Assembly: GCA_026770585.1 (NCBI GenBank)
Contig: MU646335.1
Location: 911,733-924,667 of the forward strand
DNA from: Baffinella frigidus
Lineage: Eukaryota; Cryptophyceae; Cryptomonadales; Baffinellaceae
DNA length: 12,935 nucleotides
Direction: 5' to 3'
Numbering within the stretch: position 1 is the stretch's first letter; every line of letters begins with the position of its first letter. Below, one piece after another: positions 6,129 to 10,590 of this stretch. The notes under the pieces are model-generated. The model saw only the letters and a list, made by a program, of their open reading frames with translations, had not been told where the DNA came from and did no database searches. Both the position numbers and the translations under genes were made by a program.

Positions 6129-6250
6129 AGCGAGAGCGAGCGAGCGAGAGAGAGCAAGAGAGCGAGCGAGAGAGAGCAAGAGAGCGAGCGAGAGAGAGAG
6201 AGAGGGAGGGAGAGAGGGGGAGAGGGAGAGAGGGGGAGAGGGAGAGAGAG
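6129..6250. repeat. GA-rich microsatellite (CT-rich on minus)
   Basis: Imperfect (GA)n with GAGCGAGC and GAGGGAGG units. On minus it is a CT tract lying between the candidate donor AAG|GTACCT (6255/6254) and acceptor GCTGCAG (6127-6125), so it forms almost the whole intron of that model. Confidence 0.95.
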
Positions 6251-6254
6251 GTAC

Positions 6255-6312
6255 CTTGGAGTAGAAGCGCCAGATGCGCGATGCAGCCTTCCGCATCATG
6301 AATCGCTTCATC
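6255..6312 (-). CDS. Candidate 58-nt exon
   Basis: On minus it lies between CCCTACCCCCTGCAG and CCAAG|GTACCT, both good splice signals. The favoured frame, DEAIHDAEGCIAHLALLLQ, looks like an amphipathic helix and continues in frame into 6029-6124. A second frame (MKRFMMRKAASRIWRFYSK) fits the phase of the candidate exon at 6635-6717 but meets a stop in the next exon. The three candidates therefore cannot all be joined in one frame as drawn; one boundary is wrong or the gene has decayed. Confidence 0.35.
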
Positions 6313-6391
6313 CTGCAGGGGGTAGGGTTCAGGGTTTGTTATGCAAGGCTCTGATTGATGCCGGGGGGGACGCTTGCAGGGGGTCCGTGGT
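6313..6391. other. Intron-like segment with telomere-like end
   Basis: On minus this reads ...AACAAACCCTGAACCCTACC and then CCCTGCAG, so a few CCCTAAA-like units make the pyrimidine tract before the candidate exon at 6312. No coding call. Confidence 0.4.
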
Positions 6392-6392
6392 C

Positions 6393-6424
<32 letters not shown>

Positions 6425-6583
6425 TAGAGAGAGAGAGAGAGAGAGGGAAGGAGGGAGGAAGAGAGAGAGAGAGAGCGAGAGAGAGAGATATATGTAGAGA
6501 GAGAGAGCGTGCGAGAGAGAGAGAGCGCGGGAGCGAGAGCGAGAGAGAGAGCGAGAGAGAGAGAGAAAGAGAGAAAGAGAGAA

Positions 6584-6622
<39 letters not shown>
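6392..6622. repeat. Long GA microsatellite (CT on minus)
   Basis: About 230 bp of (GA)n with interruptions such as TAGATAGA, GGAAGGAGGGAGGAA, TATATGTA and GCGTGC. It produces serine/leucine-only translations on minus, which are not genes. In the minus-strand model it fills the intron between 6635 and 6312. Confidence 0.97.
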
Positions 6623-6626
<4 letters not shown>

Positions 6627-6634
6627 GCGCGCAC

Positions 6635-6717
6635 CGATCATGAAGCTCGTCCCACACGGCTTTCTCGGCCGGATCGGACGGGACCGGGATGGTCTCCTCG
6701 GCGCCTTGTGCGCGCCA
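6635..6717 (-). CDS. Candidate exon next to a repeat-borne acceptor
   Basis: On minus, CCCCTTTTCCGCAG (AG just above 6717) is a good acceptor, and GATCG|GTGCGC at 6635/6634 is a possible donor. The frame starts WRAQGAEETIPVPSDPAEKA and ends ...VWDELHD, with GC-rich third positions. The acceptor belongs to a repeated sequence: GCGCGCCACTGCGGA also occurs at about 6931-6945. DELHD followed by CAHLL resembles DEAIHD...CIAHL in the next candidate exon, hinting at an old duplication. No family recognised. Confidence 0.3.
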
Positions 6718-6733
6718 CTGCGGAAAAGGGGCC

Positions 6734-6821
6734 GGGTTTAATCCGGGAACACGCATTTTTCTTCCGTGAACACGTATTTTTCTGCTGGCTGGCAACAAAA
6801 ATTACTACACAAATGAAAGAA
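6734..6821 (+). repeat. Direct repeat copy 1, hairpin-core family
   Basis: It aligns with 7014-7101 at an exact offset of 280 bp, with about three differences over 88 bp: GGGTTTAATCCGGGAACACG, then TTTTTCTTCCGTGAACACG, CTGCTGGCTGGCAAC and ATTACTACACAAATGAAAGA. Copy 1 keeps only the left arm of the hairpin; the inverted partner is absent. Confidence 0.9.
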
Positions 6822-6840
6822 ATATTGCGAAAAAGGGGCT

Positions 6841-6945
6841 GGTTCAGGGATGTGCAGGACGCCTTTTCTCTCTCTCTCAAAACAGATATCGGGAAACTGG
6901 AGACACCGGTCGTCGTATTAGTGCCCTTTGCGCGCCACTGCGGAC
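6841..6945 (+). repeat. Family G copy 1
   Basis: GGTTCAGGGATGTGCAGGAC, then GCCTTTT, a CT-rich patch, ATCGGGAAACTGGAGACACC and TTAGTGCCCTTTGCGCGCCA. Two further copies (7138-7231 and 7613-7805) keep the same order: GGTTAGGGCTRTGCAC, CGCAARACGCCGATT, GAAACGC and TATCAGTGCCCT. Confidence 0.6.
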
Positions 6946-7030
6946 ACGAGGCTGGGTTAAAATACGTGTTTCCGGATTAAACCCAGCCTCGTTCCCGGAT
7001 TAAACCCAACCTCGGGTTTAATCCGGGAAC
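6946..7030. repeat. Two adjacent hairpins (GGGTTTAATCCGGGAAC)
   Basis: ACGAGGCTGGGTTAA (6946-6960) pairs with 6977-6992, allowing one extra base. Immediately after, GTTCCCGGATTAAACCC (6991-7007) pairs perfectly over 17 bp with 7014-7030 around a 6-nt loop. The right arm is the start of the repeat at 7014. Two-base overlap of the hairpins (6991-6992) allows alternative folding. Confidence 0.9.
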
Positions 7031-7118
7031 ACGTATTTTTCTTCCGTGAACACGTGTTTTTCTGCTGGCTGGCAACGAAAATTACTACACAAATGAAAGA
7101 ATTGTGTAGTAATGTTCG
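7014..7118 (+). repeat. Direct repeat copy 2 with a near-complete core hairpin
   Basis: Same sequence as 6734-6821, but here the arm ACGAAAATTACTACACAA is followed by its inverted partner TTGTGTAGTAATGTTCGT after a short AATGAAAGAA spacer. This is a minimal version of the hairpin at 5081-5223 with a much shorter loop. Confidence 0.85.
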
Positions 7119-7137
7119 TGCACTGCGGACACGAGGC

Positions 7138-7231
7138 TCGGGTTAGGGCTATGCACGACGCCTTTTTGTCGCAAGACGCCGATTGGGAAACCGAAAACGC
7201 TGCTCGTTATATCAGTGCCCTTTGAGTGCCA
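7138..7231 (+). repeat. Family G copy 2
   Basis: GGTTAGGGCTATGCACGACG, GTCGCAAGACGCCGATTGGG and TATCAGTGCCCTTTGAGTGC. It runs straight into an inverted family-N fragment at about 7221. Several CACTGCGGAYACGAGGCT pieces lie around it (6936, 7119, 7344). Confidence 0.6.
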
Positions 7232-7336
7232 CTTTTAGGTCCTTTAGGTTCTTCTCCCCACTTGCGGGCGATGCAGCGGTGCCACTTTTAGGTCCGTTAG
7301 GTTCTTTTAACTCCCACCATAGGCGGACACCGGAAC
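7221..7336 (-). repeat. Two inverted family-N repeats
   Basis: CACTTTTAGGTCCTTTAGGT (about 7221-7258, shortened) and CACTTTTAGGTCCGTTAGGT followed by TCCCACCATAGGCGGACACC (7281-7336) are reverse complements of the family-N repeat clustered at 2227-2812. Confidence 0.8.
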
Positions 7337-7551
7337 GTATCCTGCACTGCGGATACGAGGCTGCCACGCAAGAGTGTAGGGCTGACCTGGGAAAACAAGC
7401 CAGTTCACACGGAATTTGCAACAACTTTCCGAAATTTCGATTTTTCTGTGGGAAGAATGTCCACTTATGAACTTAAGAAACAGTCGAATTCTCCTGTGGG
7501 CCACTCTGCCCTAGAATCTTGCGTGGTGGGTTAAGCATGGTTTTCCCGCAG
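7337..7551. other. Sparse interval, no supported gene
   Basis: Contains a CACTGCGGATACGAGGCTGC piece of the local repeats and a TTGCGTGGTGGGTTAA piece (7517-7532), similar to 7891-7907 (TTGCGTGGGTGGGTTGA) and inverted in the minus-strand reading. Minus frames are open for 65-70 codons without other support. The interval ends in GGTTTTCCCGCAG (AG at 7550-7551), a good acceptor directly before a family-N copy. Confidence 0.5.
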
Positions 7552-7609
7552 AACCAGTTCCAGTATCCGCCTATGTTGGGAGCTCGAAGAACCTCAAGGA
7601 CCTAAAGGG
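7552..7609 (+). repeat. Family-N repeat after a splice-like acceptor
   Basis: AACCAGTTCCAGTATCCGCC, then TATGTTGGGAGCTCGAAGAA and CCTCAAGGACCTAAAGG. The frame seen in other copies (EPVPVSAYVGSSKNLKDLKG) is intact here. The preceding pyrimidine-rich CAG makes it look like the 5' end of an exon. Confidence 0.8.
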
Positions 7610-7612
7610 GGC

Positions 7613-7805
7613 TGGGGTTAGGGCTGTGCACTCCTCCGCCTTAGGGGAGCCCGCCCCTGGCCATTAGGTCGAGTGTAATTGGGGTAAGCTTGTCTCACGC
7701 GAAGTACATCATCGCAGGCGCTTCGCACGACGCCATTGTTCGCAAAACGCCGATTAAAAACCGGAAACGCCGATCGGCATATCAGTGCCCTGTGCGCGTG
7801 TACTC
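7613..7805 (+). repeat. Family G copy 3, expanded
   Basis: It starts with GGTTAGGGCTGTGCAC and continues, after about 80 bp of extra sequence, with GCACGACGCC, TTCGCAAAACGCCGATTAAA, GGAAACGCCGATCGGCATAT and CAGTGCCCTGTGCGCG. The order matches copies 1 and 2, but this copy carries an insertion. Confidence 0.55.
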
Positions 7806-7810
7806 GAGAA

Positions 7811-7886
7811 TGCTGGAGCACCCCAAAGTTACTACACAAATGCCCACTTGTAACAGCATCTCCATTTTAAATTGGGTGCTGTAGCA
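7811..7886. repeat. Short TIR element (76 bp) with the ACTACACAAATG motif
   Basis: TGCTGGAGCACCCCAA (7811-7826) pairs with TTGGGTGCTGTAGCA (7872-7886) with about three differences. Inside, GTTACTACACAAATGCCCAC and TTGTAAC form a small internal inversion. It shares the TTACTACACAAATG motif of the larger hairpins. Confidence 0.6.
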
Positions 7887-7997
7887 TCCTTGCGTGGGTG
7901 GGTTGAGAGTGCGTCCCGCCAAAAAGGAGTTCCCCGCCAGAACGTTGGTAACGGAACCCGGGGCGGTCCCGTGTAGGCATGGAGTGTCAGTGAGGGA
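7887..7997 (-). CDS. Weak coding-like segment beside a telomere-like array
   Basis: On minus, the array ends CCTGAACCCTAAACCAG, giving an acceptor just above 7997. The frame then begins SLTDTPCLHGTAPGSVTNVL and stays open to the TIR element at 7886. A LNPP motif near its end recurs in a minus frame at about 7525 (LNPPRK). No good donor is visible. Only moderate trust; included because it repeats the array-then-acceptor arrangement. Confidence 0.2.
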
Positions 7998-8000
7998 CTG

Positions 8001-8240
8001 GTTTAGGGTTCAGGGTTTAGGGTTTGAGGTGTAGGGTTTAGGGTTGAGTGGTTTAGGGTTTGGTGTTTGAGGTTAAGGGTTTAGGGTTTAGGGTTTAGGG
8101 TTAAGGGTTTGGGGTTTGGGGTTTGGGGTTTGAGGTTTAGAGTTCAGGGTTTGGGGTTTGGGGTTTGGGGTTTGGGGTTTGGGGTTTGGGGTTTGGGGTT
8201 TGGGGTTTGGGGTTTGGGGTTTGGGGTTTGGGGTTTGGGG
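8001..8240 (+). repeat. Telomere-like array, TTTAGGG then pure TTTGGGG
   Basis: 8001-8107 is a degenerate mixture of TTTAGGG, TTCAGGG, TTGAGGT and TTAAGGG. About 8108-8240 is mostly TTTGGGG, and perfect from roughly 8146. The G-rich strand is plus. The segmental change of unit indicates at least two expansion events. Repeated GFGVWGL or PKPQTPN translations come from this array and are not genes. Confidence 0.97.
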
Positions 8241-8254
8241 CTTAGGATATGCAC

Positions 8255-8365
8255 CGTGAAGCGGCGCAGCTCAATGCTCCACTGCTTGAACTCTTCCGGG
8301 TTGTCCCAGGCGAGGTACAGCATCACTGTCACGCGCTTGCCCTGCCACCCCAGCACACGTCTCAA
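8255..8365 (-). CDS. Candidate exon (37 codons) between array and hairpin
   Basis: Family not recognised. On minus the sequence after TTTTGTGGAG (AG just above 8365) reads LRRVLGWQGKRVTVMLYLAW, continues DNPEEFKQWSIELRRFT, and reaches a possible donor CACG|GTGCAT at 8255/8254. The exon would be 111 nt, phase 0 at both ends. Codons are GC-ending and composition is mixed. The pattern RVT(I/V)...NPE(S/E)(W/F) also occurs in the candidate exon at 12566-12713, a possible distant relationship. Upstream on minus lies the hairpin at 8381-8483; downstream lies the telomere-like array. One of the better coding calls. Confidence 0.4.
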
Positions 8366-8380
8366 CTCCACAAAAGTGTT

Positions 8381-8483
8381 AATTAATTGCTTTTGGCGCA
8401 ACGAAATTTACTACACAAATGCTTTACTATTACTTGTTTGACCCAACCGTGTGGTAAATTTCGTTACCCAAAAGGAATTAATT
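8381..8483. repeat. Hairpin element with ACTACACAAATG core, different outer arms
   Basis: AATTAATTGCTTTTGGCGCA then ACGAAATTTACTACAC (8381-8416) pairs with 8449-8483, allowing one gap and about four mismatches. The loop AAATGCTTTACTATTACT matches the loop of 5081-5223 (AAATGCTTTAATATTACT). The outermost AATTAATT is itself palindromic, so the target duplication (TTAA, AATT or TA) cannot be fixed. Confidence 0.85.
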
Positions 8484-8516
8484 GATAATTTTGCAGATAT
8501 TATGGCAGCTGTAGGT

Positions 8517-8569
8517 AAGTTGGGGAACTCCGACTGAGTGGTGAACTCCGACGTAGTCACCTCAGATAT
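8517..8569 (+). repeat. Repeat E copy 1, disrupted by element D
   Basis: GTTGGGGAACTCCGACTGAG, TGGTGAACTCCGACGTAGTC and ACCTCAGATAT match 8803-8855 with about six differences. Similarity ends at the TA where element D copy 2 begins, consistent with insertion there. Inside each copy, GGGAACTCCGACTGAGTGG / GTGAACTCCGACG is a short tandem. Confidence 0.75.
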
Positions 8570-8671
8570 CCCTCAAGTGGCCAGTAGGCTCATACGCCCT
8601 ACCGTAGGGTCCTAGGACCTGCCTAGGACCTCTTCGGGGTCAATTGTGAACCCATGGGCACTTAAGGGATA
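8567..8671. repeat. TIR element D, copy 2 (105 bp, reversed)
   Basis: TATCCCTCAAGTGGCCAGTA ... GGGCACTTAAGGGATA. Read in reverse it matches 4621-4725 across its length: GTAGGGCGTATGAGCCTACT is shared exactly. Equal length, opposite orientation and TA edges make it a clear second insertion. Confidence 0.9.
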
Positions 8672-8672
8672 T

Positions 8673-8715
8673 GTCCTTCAGGTCATTTAGGTCTTAATTT
8701 CTCCCAACATAGCCC
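8673..8715 (-). repeat. Inverted family-N fragment
   Basis: TCCTTCAGGTCATTTAGGTC, then TTAATTTCTCCCAACATAG, is a diverged reverse complement of the family-N core. It starts just beyond element D copy 2. CTCGGATCGCATTCAGC further right (about 8765-8781) resembles the inverted leader GATGCGATCCG of the plus-strand copies. Confidence 0.55.
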
Positions 8716-8802
8716 AACGACATGCCGTTCCGTAGAAAGGATCTGCAGAGAAAGCATTTTTGCTCTCGGATCGCATTCAGCTCTCCAGTGCAGCTGTGGA
8801 TG

Positions 8803-8855
8803 GGTTGGGGAACTCCGACTGAGTGGGGAACTCCGCCGCAGTCACCCCAGATATA
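8803..8855 (+). repeat. Repeat E copy 2, intact
   Basis: GGTTGGGGAACTCCGACTGA, GTGGGGAACTCCGCCGCAGT and CACCCCAGATATAGATGGGG. It continues past the point where copy 1 is interrupted, so it shows the unoccupied state of the element D target. Confidence 0.75.
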
Positions 8856-8858
8856 GAT

Positions 8859-9030
8859 GGGGTCTCTCTCCTCTCTCTCTCTCTCTTTCTCTCTCTCCTC
8901 GCTCTCCTCTCTCTCTCTCTCTCTCTCCTCGCTCTCCTCTCTCTCTCTATCTCTCCTCGCTCTCCTCTCTCTCTCTCTCCTCGCTCTCCCCCTCTCCCCC
9001 CTCTCCCCATATCTCTCTCCCTCCCCCAGC
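8859..9030 (+). repeat. CT microsatellite, CT-rich on plus
   Basis: (CT)n with regularly spaced TCCTCGCTCTCCTC units, shifting to CTCCCCC before 9030. It ends CTCCCTCCCCCAG (AG at 9029-9030), a textbook-looking acceptor. It produces serine/leucine translations that are not genes. Confidence 0.95.
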
Positions 9031-9230
9031 CTGCCGGCGGGGCCCGTCGTGGGTCACGTGTGTTCAGACGGAGCGGTGCGAATCAGCAACGGGTTAACGT
9101 TAAGCACGACAGATCCGAGTTGAGACCGCTGCGATTGATTGGACTCCCACGGCCGTGTTGCCTGAGACCCGGTTCTGCTACGACGCCTACTAGTGCCAGT
9201 CACCGTCCTGGTACACAAATTTATTGTTGA
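9031..9230 (+). CDS. Coding-like segment after the CT tract
   Basis: Two plus frames remain open after the acceptor. One contains SGANQQRVNVKHDRSELRPL and ends TGA at about 9228-9230. The other contains GPVVGHVCSDGAVRISNGLT and ends at about 9123. The stretch GGAGCGGTGCGAATCAGCAA recurs at about 10810-10831 with two or three changes, where the GANQQ frame is also open. No donor or family identified, so the frame is uncertain. Confidence 0.2.
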
Positions 9231-9248
9231 CTGAACGCAGTTCAGTCA
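9228..9248. repeat. Short hairpin TGACTGAAC / GTTCAGTCA
   Basis: Perfect 9-bp arms around GCA. No wider element is evident. Confidence 0.85.
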
Positions 9249-9280
9249 CCAGCCGCGTGCATCTCGGGGGGGGATCGGAC

Positions 9281-9346
9281 CTTCATATTCTTGGACCAGA
9301 AGACAAGCTCCGTGCCCCCCCCGGGGAACAGCCGGAAGCCCCAGTC
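9281..9346 (-). pseudogene. Exon copy II of the DWDFRLFPGG segment
   Basis: On minus, 66 nt align without gaps to 9645-9710, giving DWGFRLFPGGGTELVFWSKN plus MK, and ending at the same AAG|GTCC border. Six bases differ: three are silent, and the other three change D to G and R to W. Similarity stops right after the shared GGTCC, as expected if the exon border was the limit of conservation or duplication. Upstream on minus it runs into a J-family repeat instead of an acceptor, so this copy is probably incomplete. Function unknown. Confidence 0.45.
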
Positions 9347-9470
9347 GAGATCCTAAGACCCTACGGTAGGCAATCGCGTAGGGACATAGGGGGGTTCCTA
9401 CCAGTCGAGATGATACGACATACGACCCTACGGTAGGCAATTGCGTAGGGACATAGGGGGGTTCCTACGG
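9341..9470 (+). repeat. Two tandem J-family units
   Basis: CCAGTCGAGAT, CCCTACGGTAGGCAATCGCG and TAGGGACATAGGGGGGTTCC (9341-9400) are repeated with small changes from 9401 to about 9470. The leading CCAGTCGAGAT is also the upstream edge of the exon copies at 9281 and 10052, so exon sequence and repeat were duplicated together. CCTACGGTAGG and GGAACCCCCC link it to elements M and J. Confidence 0.8.
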
Positions 9471-9590
9471 ATAAGGTAACGGGAAATGGCTTAGATTTGG
9501 CCATGTTTTCCCTTCGTAGCCCGCTGTGTGGACCTTCATCTTAAGGCTTCCGGCGCTAAGGGTGGCTATGCTATTTTACGCGTAAAACCA
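9436..9590 (+). repeat. 155-bp segment duplicated at 11157-11312
   Basis: From GCAATTGCGTAGGGACATAG to GGCTATGCTAT the two copies align nearly without gaps at roughly 90 percent identity. The segment includes ATAAGGTAACGGGAAATGGC, CCCTTCGTAGCCCGCTGTGT and TTAAGGCTTCCGGCGCTAAG. An inverted pair, AACGGGAAATGGC against GGCCATGTTTTCCCTT, lies inside it. No ORF. Confidence 0.9.
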
Positions 9591-9606
9591 AGGCTTAAAA
9601 TAGCAT
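9568..9606. repeat. Hairpin with perfect 11-bp arms
   Basis: ATGCTATTTTA at 9568-9578 pairs with TAAAATAGCAT at 9596-9606. It sits at the right edge of the duplicated segment; the copy at 11157-11312 has lost the right arm. Confidence 0.85.
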
Positions 9607-9644
9607 AAATCCCAACGAATTATGTTGTGTTTCGAGATGAGGAC

Positions 9645-9725
9645 CTTCATGTTCTTGGAGCGGAAGACCAGCTCCGTGCCCCCCCCGGGGAATAGCCGGA
9701 AGTCCCAGTCCATATGCTTGATGCA
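9645..9725 (-). CDS. Candidate 81-nt exon (DWDFRLFPGG), copy I
   Basis: On minus, CTCAACCCTAACAG gives an acceptor just above 9725, and AACATGAAG|GTCCTC a donor at 9645/9644. The 27 codons are in phase 0 at both ends and include DWDFRLFPGGGTELVFRSKN. Two more copies (9281-9346, 10052-10098) share it. Half of the differences from copy II are silent, which favours past or present coding function. It joins the candidate exon at 9761-9838 in frame across a 35-nt interval with GT and AG ends. No family recognised. A compact beta-like pattern (alternating hydrophobics, a GGG turn) is all that can be said. Confidence 0.45.
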
Positions 9726-9760
9726 CTGTTAGGGTTGAGGGTTTAGCCTCCGAAGTGGAC
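9726..9760 (-). other. Candidate 35-nt intron with telomere-like core
   Basis: Read on minus it begins GTCCAC, contains GCTAAACCCTCAACCCTAA and ends CAG. It lies between two phase-0 coding-like segments. 35 nt would be short, though introns this short are known in some protists. If it were not spliced, the upstream frame would stop at TAA inside it. Confidence 0.3.
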
Positions 9761-9838
9761 CAGATCGAGGATAGAGCTGCACACTTGTCTCTGAGGCGGG
9801 CCCGTTTCTGAAGGCTCATAGACTTTTGGATCACTCAA
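9761..9838 (-). CDS. Candidate 78-nt exon upstream of the DWDF exon
   Basis: On minus after CCCTTGAGCCTTGAG (AG just above 9838), 26 codons read LSDPKVYEPSETGPPQRQVC followed by SSILDL, ending at GATCTG|GTCCAC. Phase is 0 at both ends and continues into 9645-9725. Another frame of the same bases is open from an ATG at 9834 and passes through the array to about 9595; it ignores the splice borders and reads the array as protein. Family unknown. A GAGCTGCACAC piece inside recurs at about 9897-9907. Confidence 0.3.
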
Positions 9839-9849
9839 CTCAAGGCTCA

Positions 9850-10051
9850 AGGGCCTGTTTTAGGACCTGTATCGAGAGTAATAAAGAAGAAAAGAAGAGC
9901 TGCACACGCCCCCGTTTCCCGGTCCACTGCCGCGCCAGATCGTAAGTGAGAATTTGAGGACGCGACGTTTCGGTTCGTGGTACTAAATGAGTGTGCGTTC
10001 CCCGAGGAATCGCAACCTTTCGTCCTTTCCACGTCCGCGCTCAACCCGAAA
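9850..10051. other. Unique interval without a supported gene
   Basis: Contains GATCGTAAGTGAG (GT at 9942-9943), a near-consensus plus-strand donor with no matching exon, and a purine-rich AATAAAGAAGAAAAGAAGAG stretch (about 9880-9899) with an AATAAA-like motif. A minus frame of 65 codons (9847-10044) has no further support. Confidence 0.5.
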
Positions 10052-10098
10052 CCCCCCGGGGAAGAGCCGGAAGTCCCAGTCGAGAGATTCTTGATGCA
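10052..10098 (-). pseudogene. Exon copy III of the DWDFRLFPGG segment, truncated
   Basis: On minus, directly after CCCTAACAG, this copy reads the DWDFRLFPGG part and then loses similarity beyond the GGGG run (GGGGGGTTTCGG). Compared with copy I it has two extra bases upstream of GACTGG, which shift the frame relative to the acceptor. It shares the array-plus-acceptor border TAACAG|TGCATCAAG with copy I, so exon edge and array were duplicated as a unit. Confidence 0.5.
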
Positions 10099-10101
10099 CT
10101 G

Positions 10102-10145
10102 TTAGGGTTTAGGGTTTAGGGTTTAGGGTTAGGGTTTAGGCTTCA
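10102..10145 (+). repeat. Short TTTAGGG array
   Basis: About six units of TTAGGG/TTTAGGG, C-rich on minus. It abuts the acceptor of exon copy III exactly as the smaller array at 9727-9746 abuts copy I. Confidence 0.95.
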
Positions 10146-10158
10146 GGGGTTTCTGCAG

Positions 10159-10218
10159 GACCAGTTCCATTGTCTGCCCATGATGGGAGCTCGAAGAACT
10201 TCAAGGACCTACAAGGGT
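10159..10218 (+). repeat. Family-N repeat after TTTCTGCAG
   Basis: GACCAGTTCCATTGTCTGCC, CATGATGGGAGCTCGAAGAA and CTTCAAGGACCTACAAGGG. The usual frame is kept (VPLSAHDGSSKNFKDLQG). As at 7552 and 2761, the repeat begins directly after an acceptor-like CAG. Confidence 0.75.
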
Positions 10219-10246
10219 TGCACCGGGGAGGGAAGGTAAAAGGGGG

Positions 10247-10400
10247 ACCACTCAAGGCTAGAAATGGAACTTTTTTAAATGTGGGGTTGTTAAATTTAGT
10301 ACCAGTCACGGGCAGGCGTGGTCACGTTGCGGGCGGAATTCCGCCCGCAACGTGACCAAACGCCCCCATTTGTGTAAAAATTACTACACCCACCTTCTTT
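10247..10400. repeat. Element A, copy 2, with a 38-bp perfect palindrome
   Basis: Diverged copy of 56-205. Its centre is GGTCACGTTGCGGGCGGAAT and the exact reverse complement (10320-10357), 38 bp without loop or mismatch. Copy 1 has only the outer 10 bp of this palindrome. The flanks share TACCAGTCACGGGC and TTGTGTAAAAATTACTACAC. Confidence 0.8.
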
Positions 10401-10449
10401 TTTCTTCACTTGTATAGAATCCCAGTTTTTGAAATGGTCACATGTGTAG

Positions 10450-10525
10450 CCTCGAGTGGGAGAGTGCTGCACCTGAATTGTCGCGTACTCCTTGACTCCG
10501 AGGACGTTTGTCGGGTCTGTCGACT
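10450..10525 (+). pseudogene. Decayed copy of the left-end gene exon
   Basis: After TAG (10447-10449), CCTCGAGTGGGAGAGTGCTG and GTCGCGTACTCC match 452-488, and GGACGTTTGTCGGGT resembles 527-541. The frame that is open at 452-582 reads SLEW here and soon reaches TGA (10493-10495). With element A copy 2 it shows that an exon-intron-exon block was duplicated and that this copy has lost coding capacity. Confidence 0.5.
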
Positions 10526-10590
10526 GTTGAGGGTTTCGGGTTGAGTGTGTAGTGTATGGAGTTTGCCACGGGTGTGAGAAAAAAGGTTGT

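Noticed and set aside
6049-6798. Long serine/leucine-rich ORFs on minus and the arginine/glutamate-rich ORF on plus
   Set aside because: They are translations of the GA/CT microsatellites. Only the short non-repetitive parts between the tracts were kept as exon candidates.
8109-8441. ORF with repeated GFGVWGL, and the minus ORF ending in PKPQTPN repeats
   Set aside because: Direct translation of the TTTGGGG array. Only the non-array part (8255-8365) on minus is considered coding-like.
8381-8483. piggyBac-type TTAA target duplication
   Set aside because: The outer AATTAATT is self-complementary, so TTAA, AATT and TA boundaries cannot be told apart.
9942-9950. Consensus-like plus-strand donor GTAAGTGAG
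   Set aside because: No open exon with an acceptor precedes it on plus, so it is kept only as a note in the interval description.
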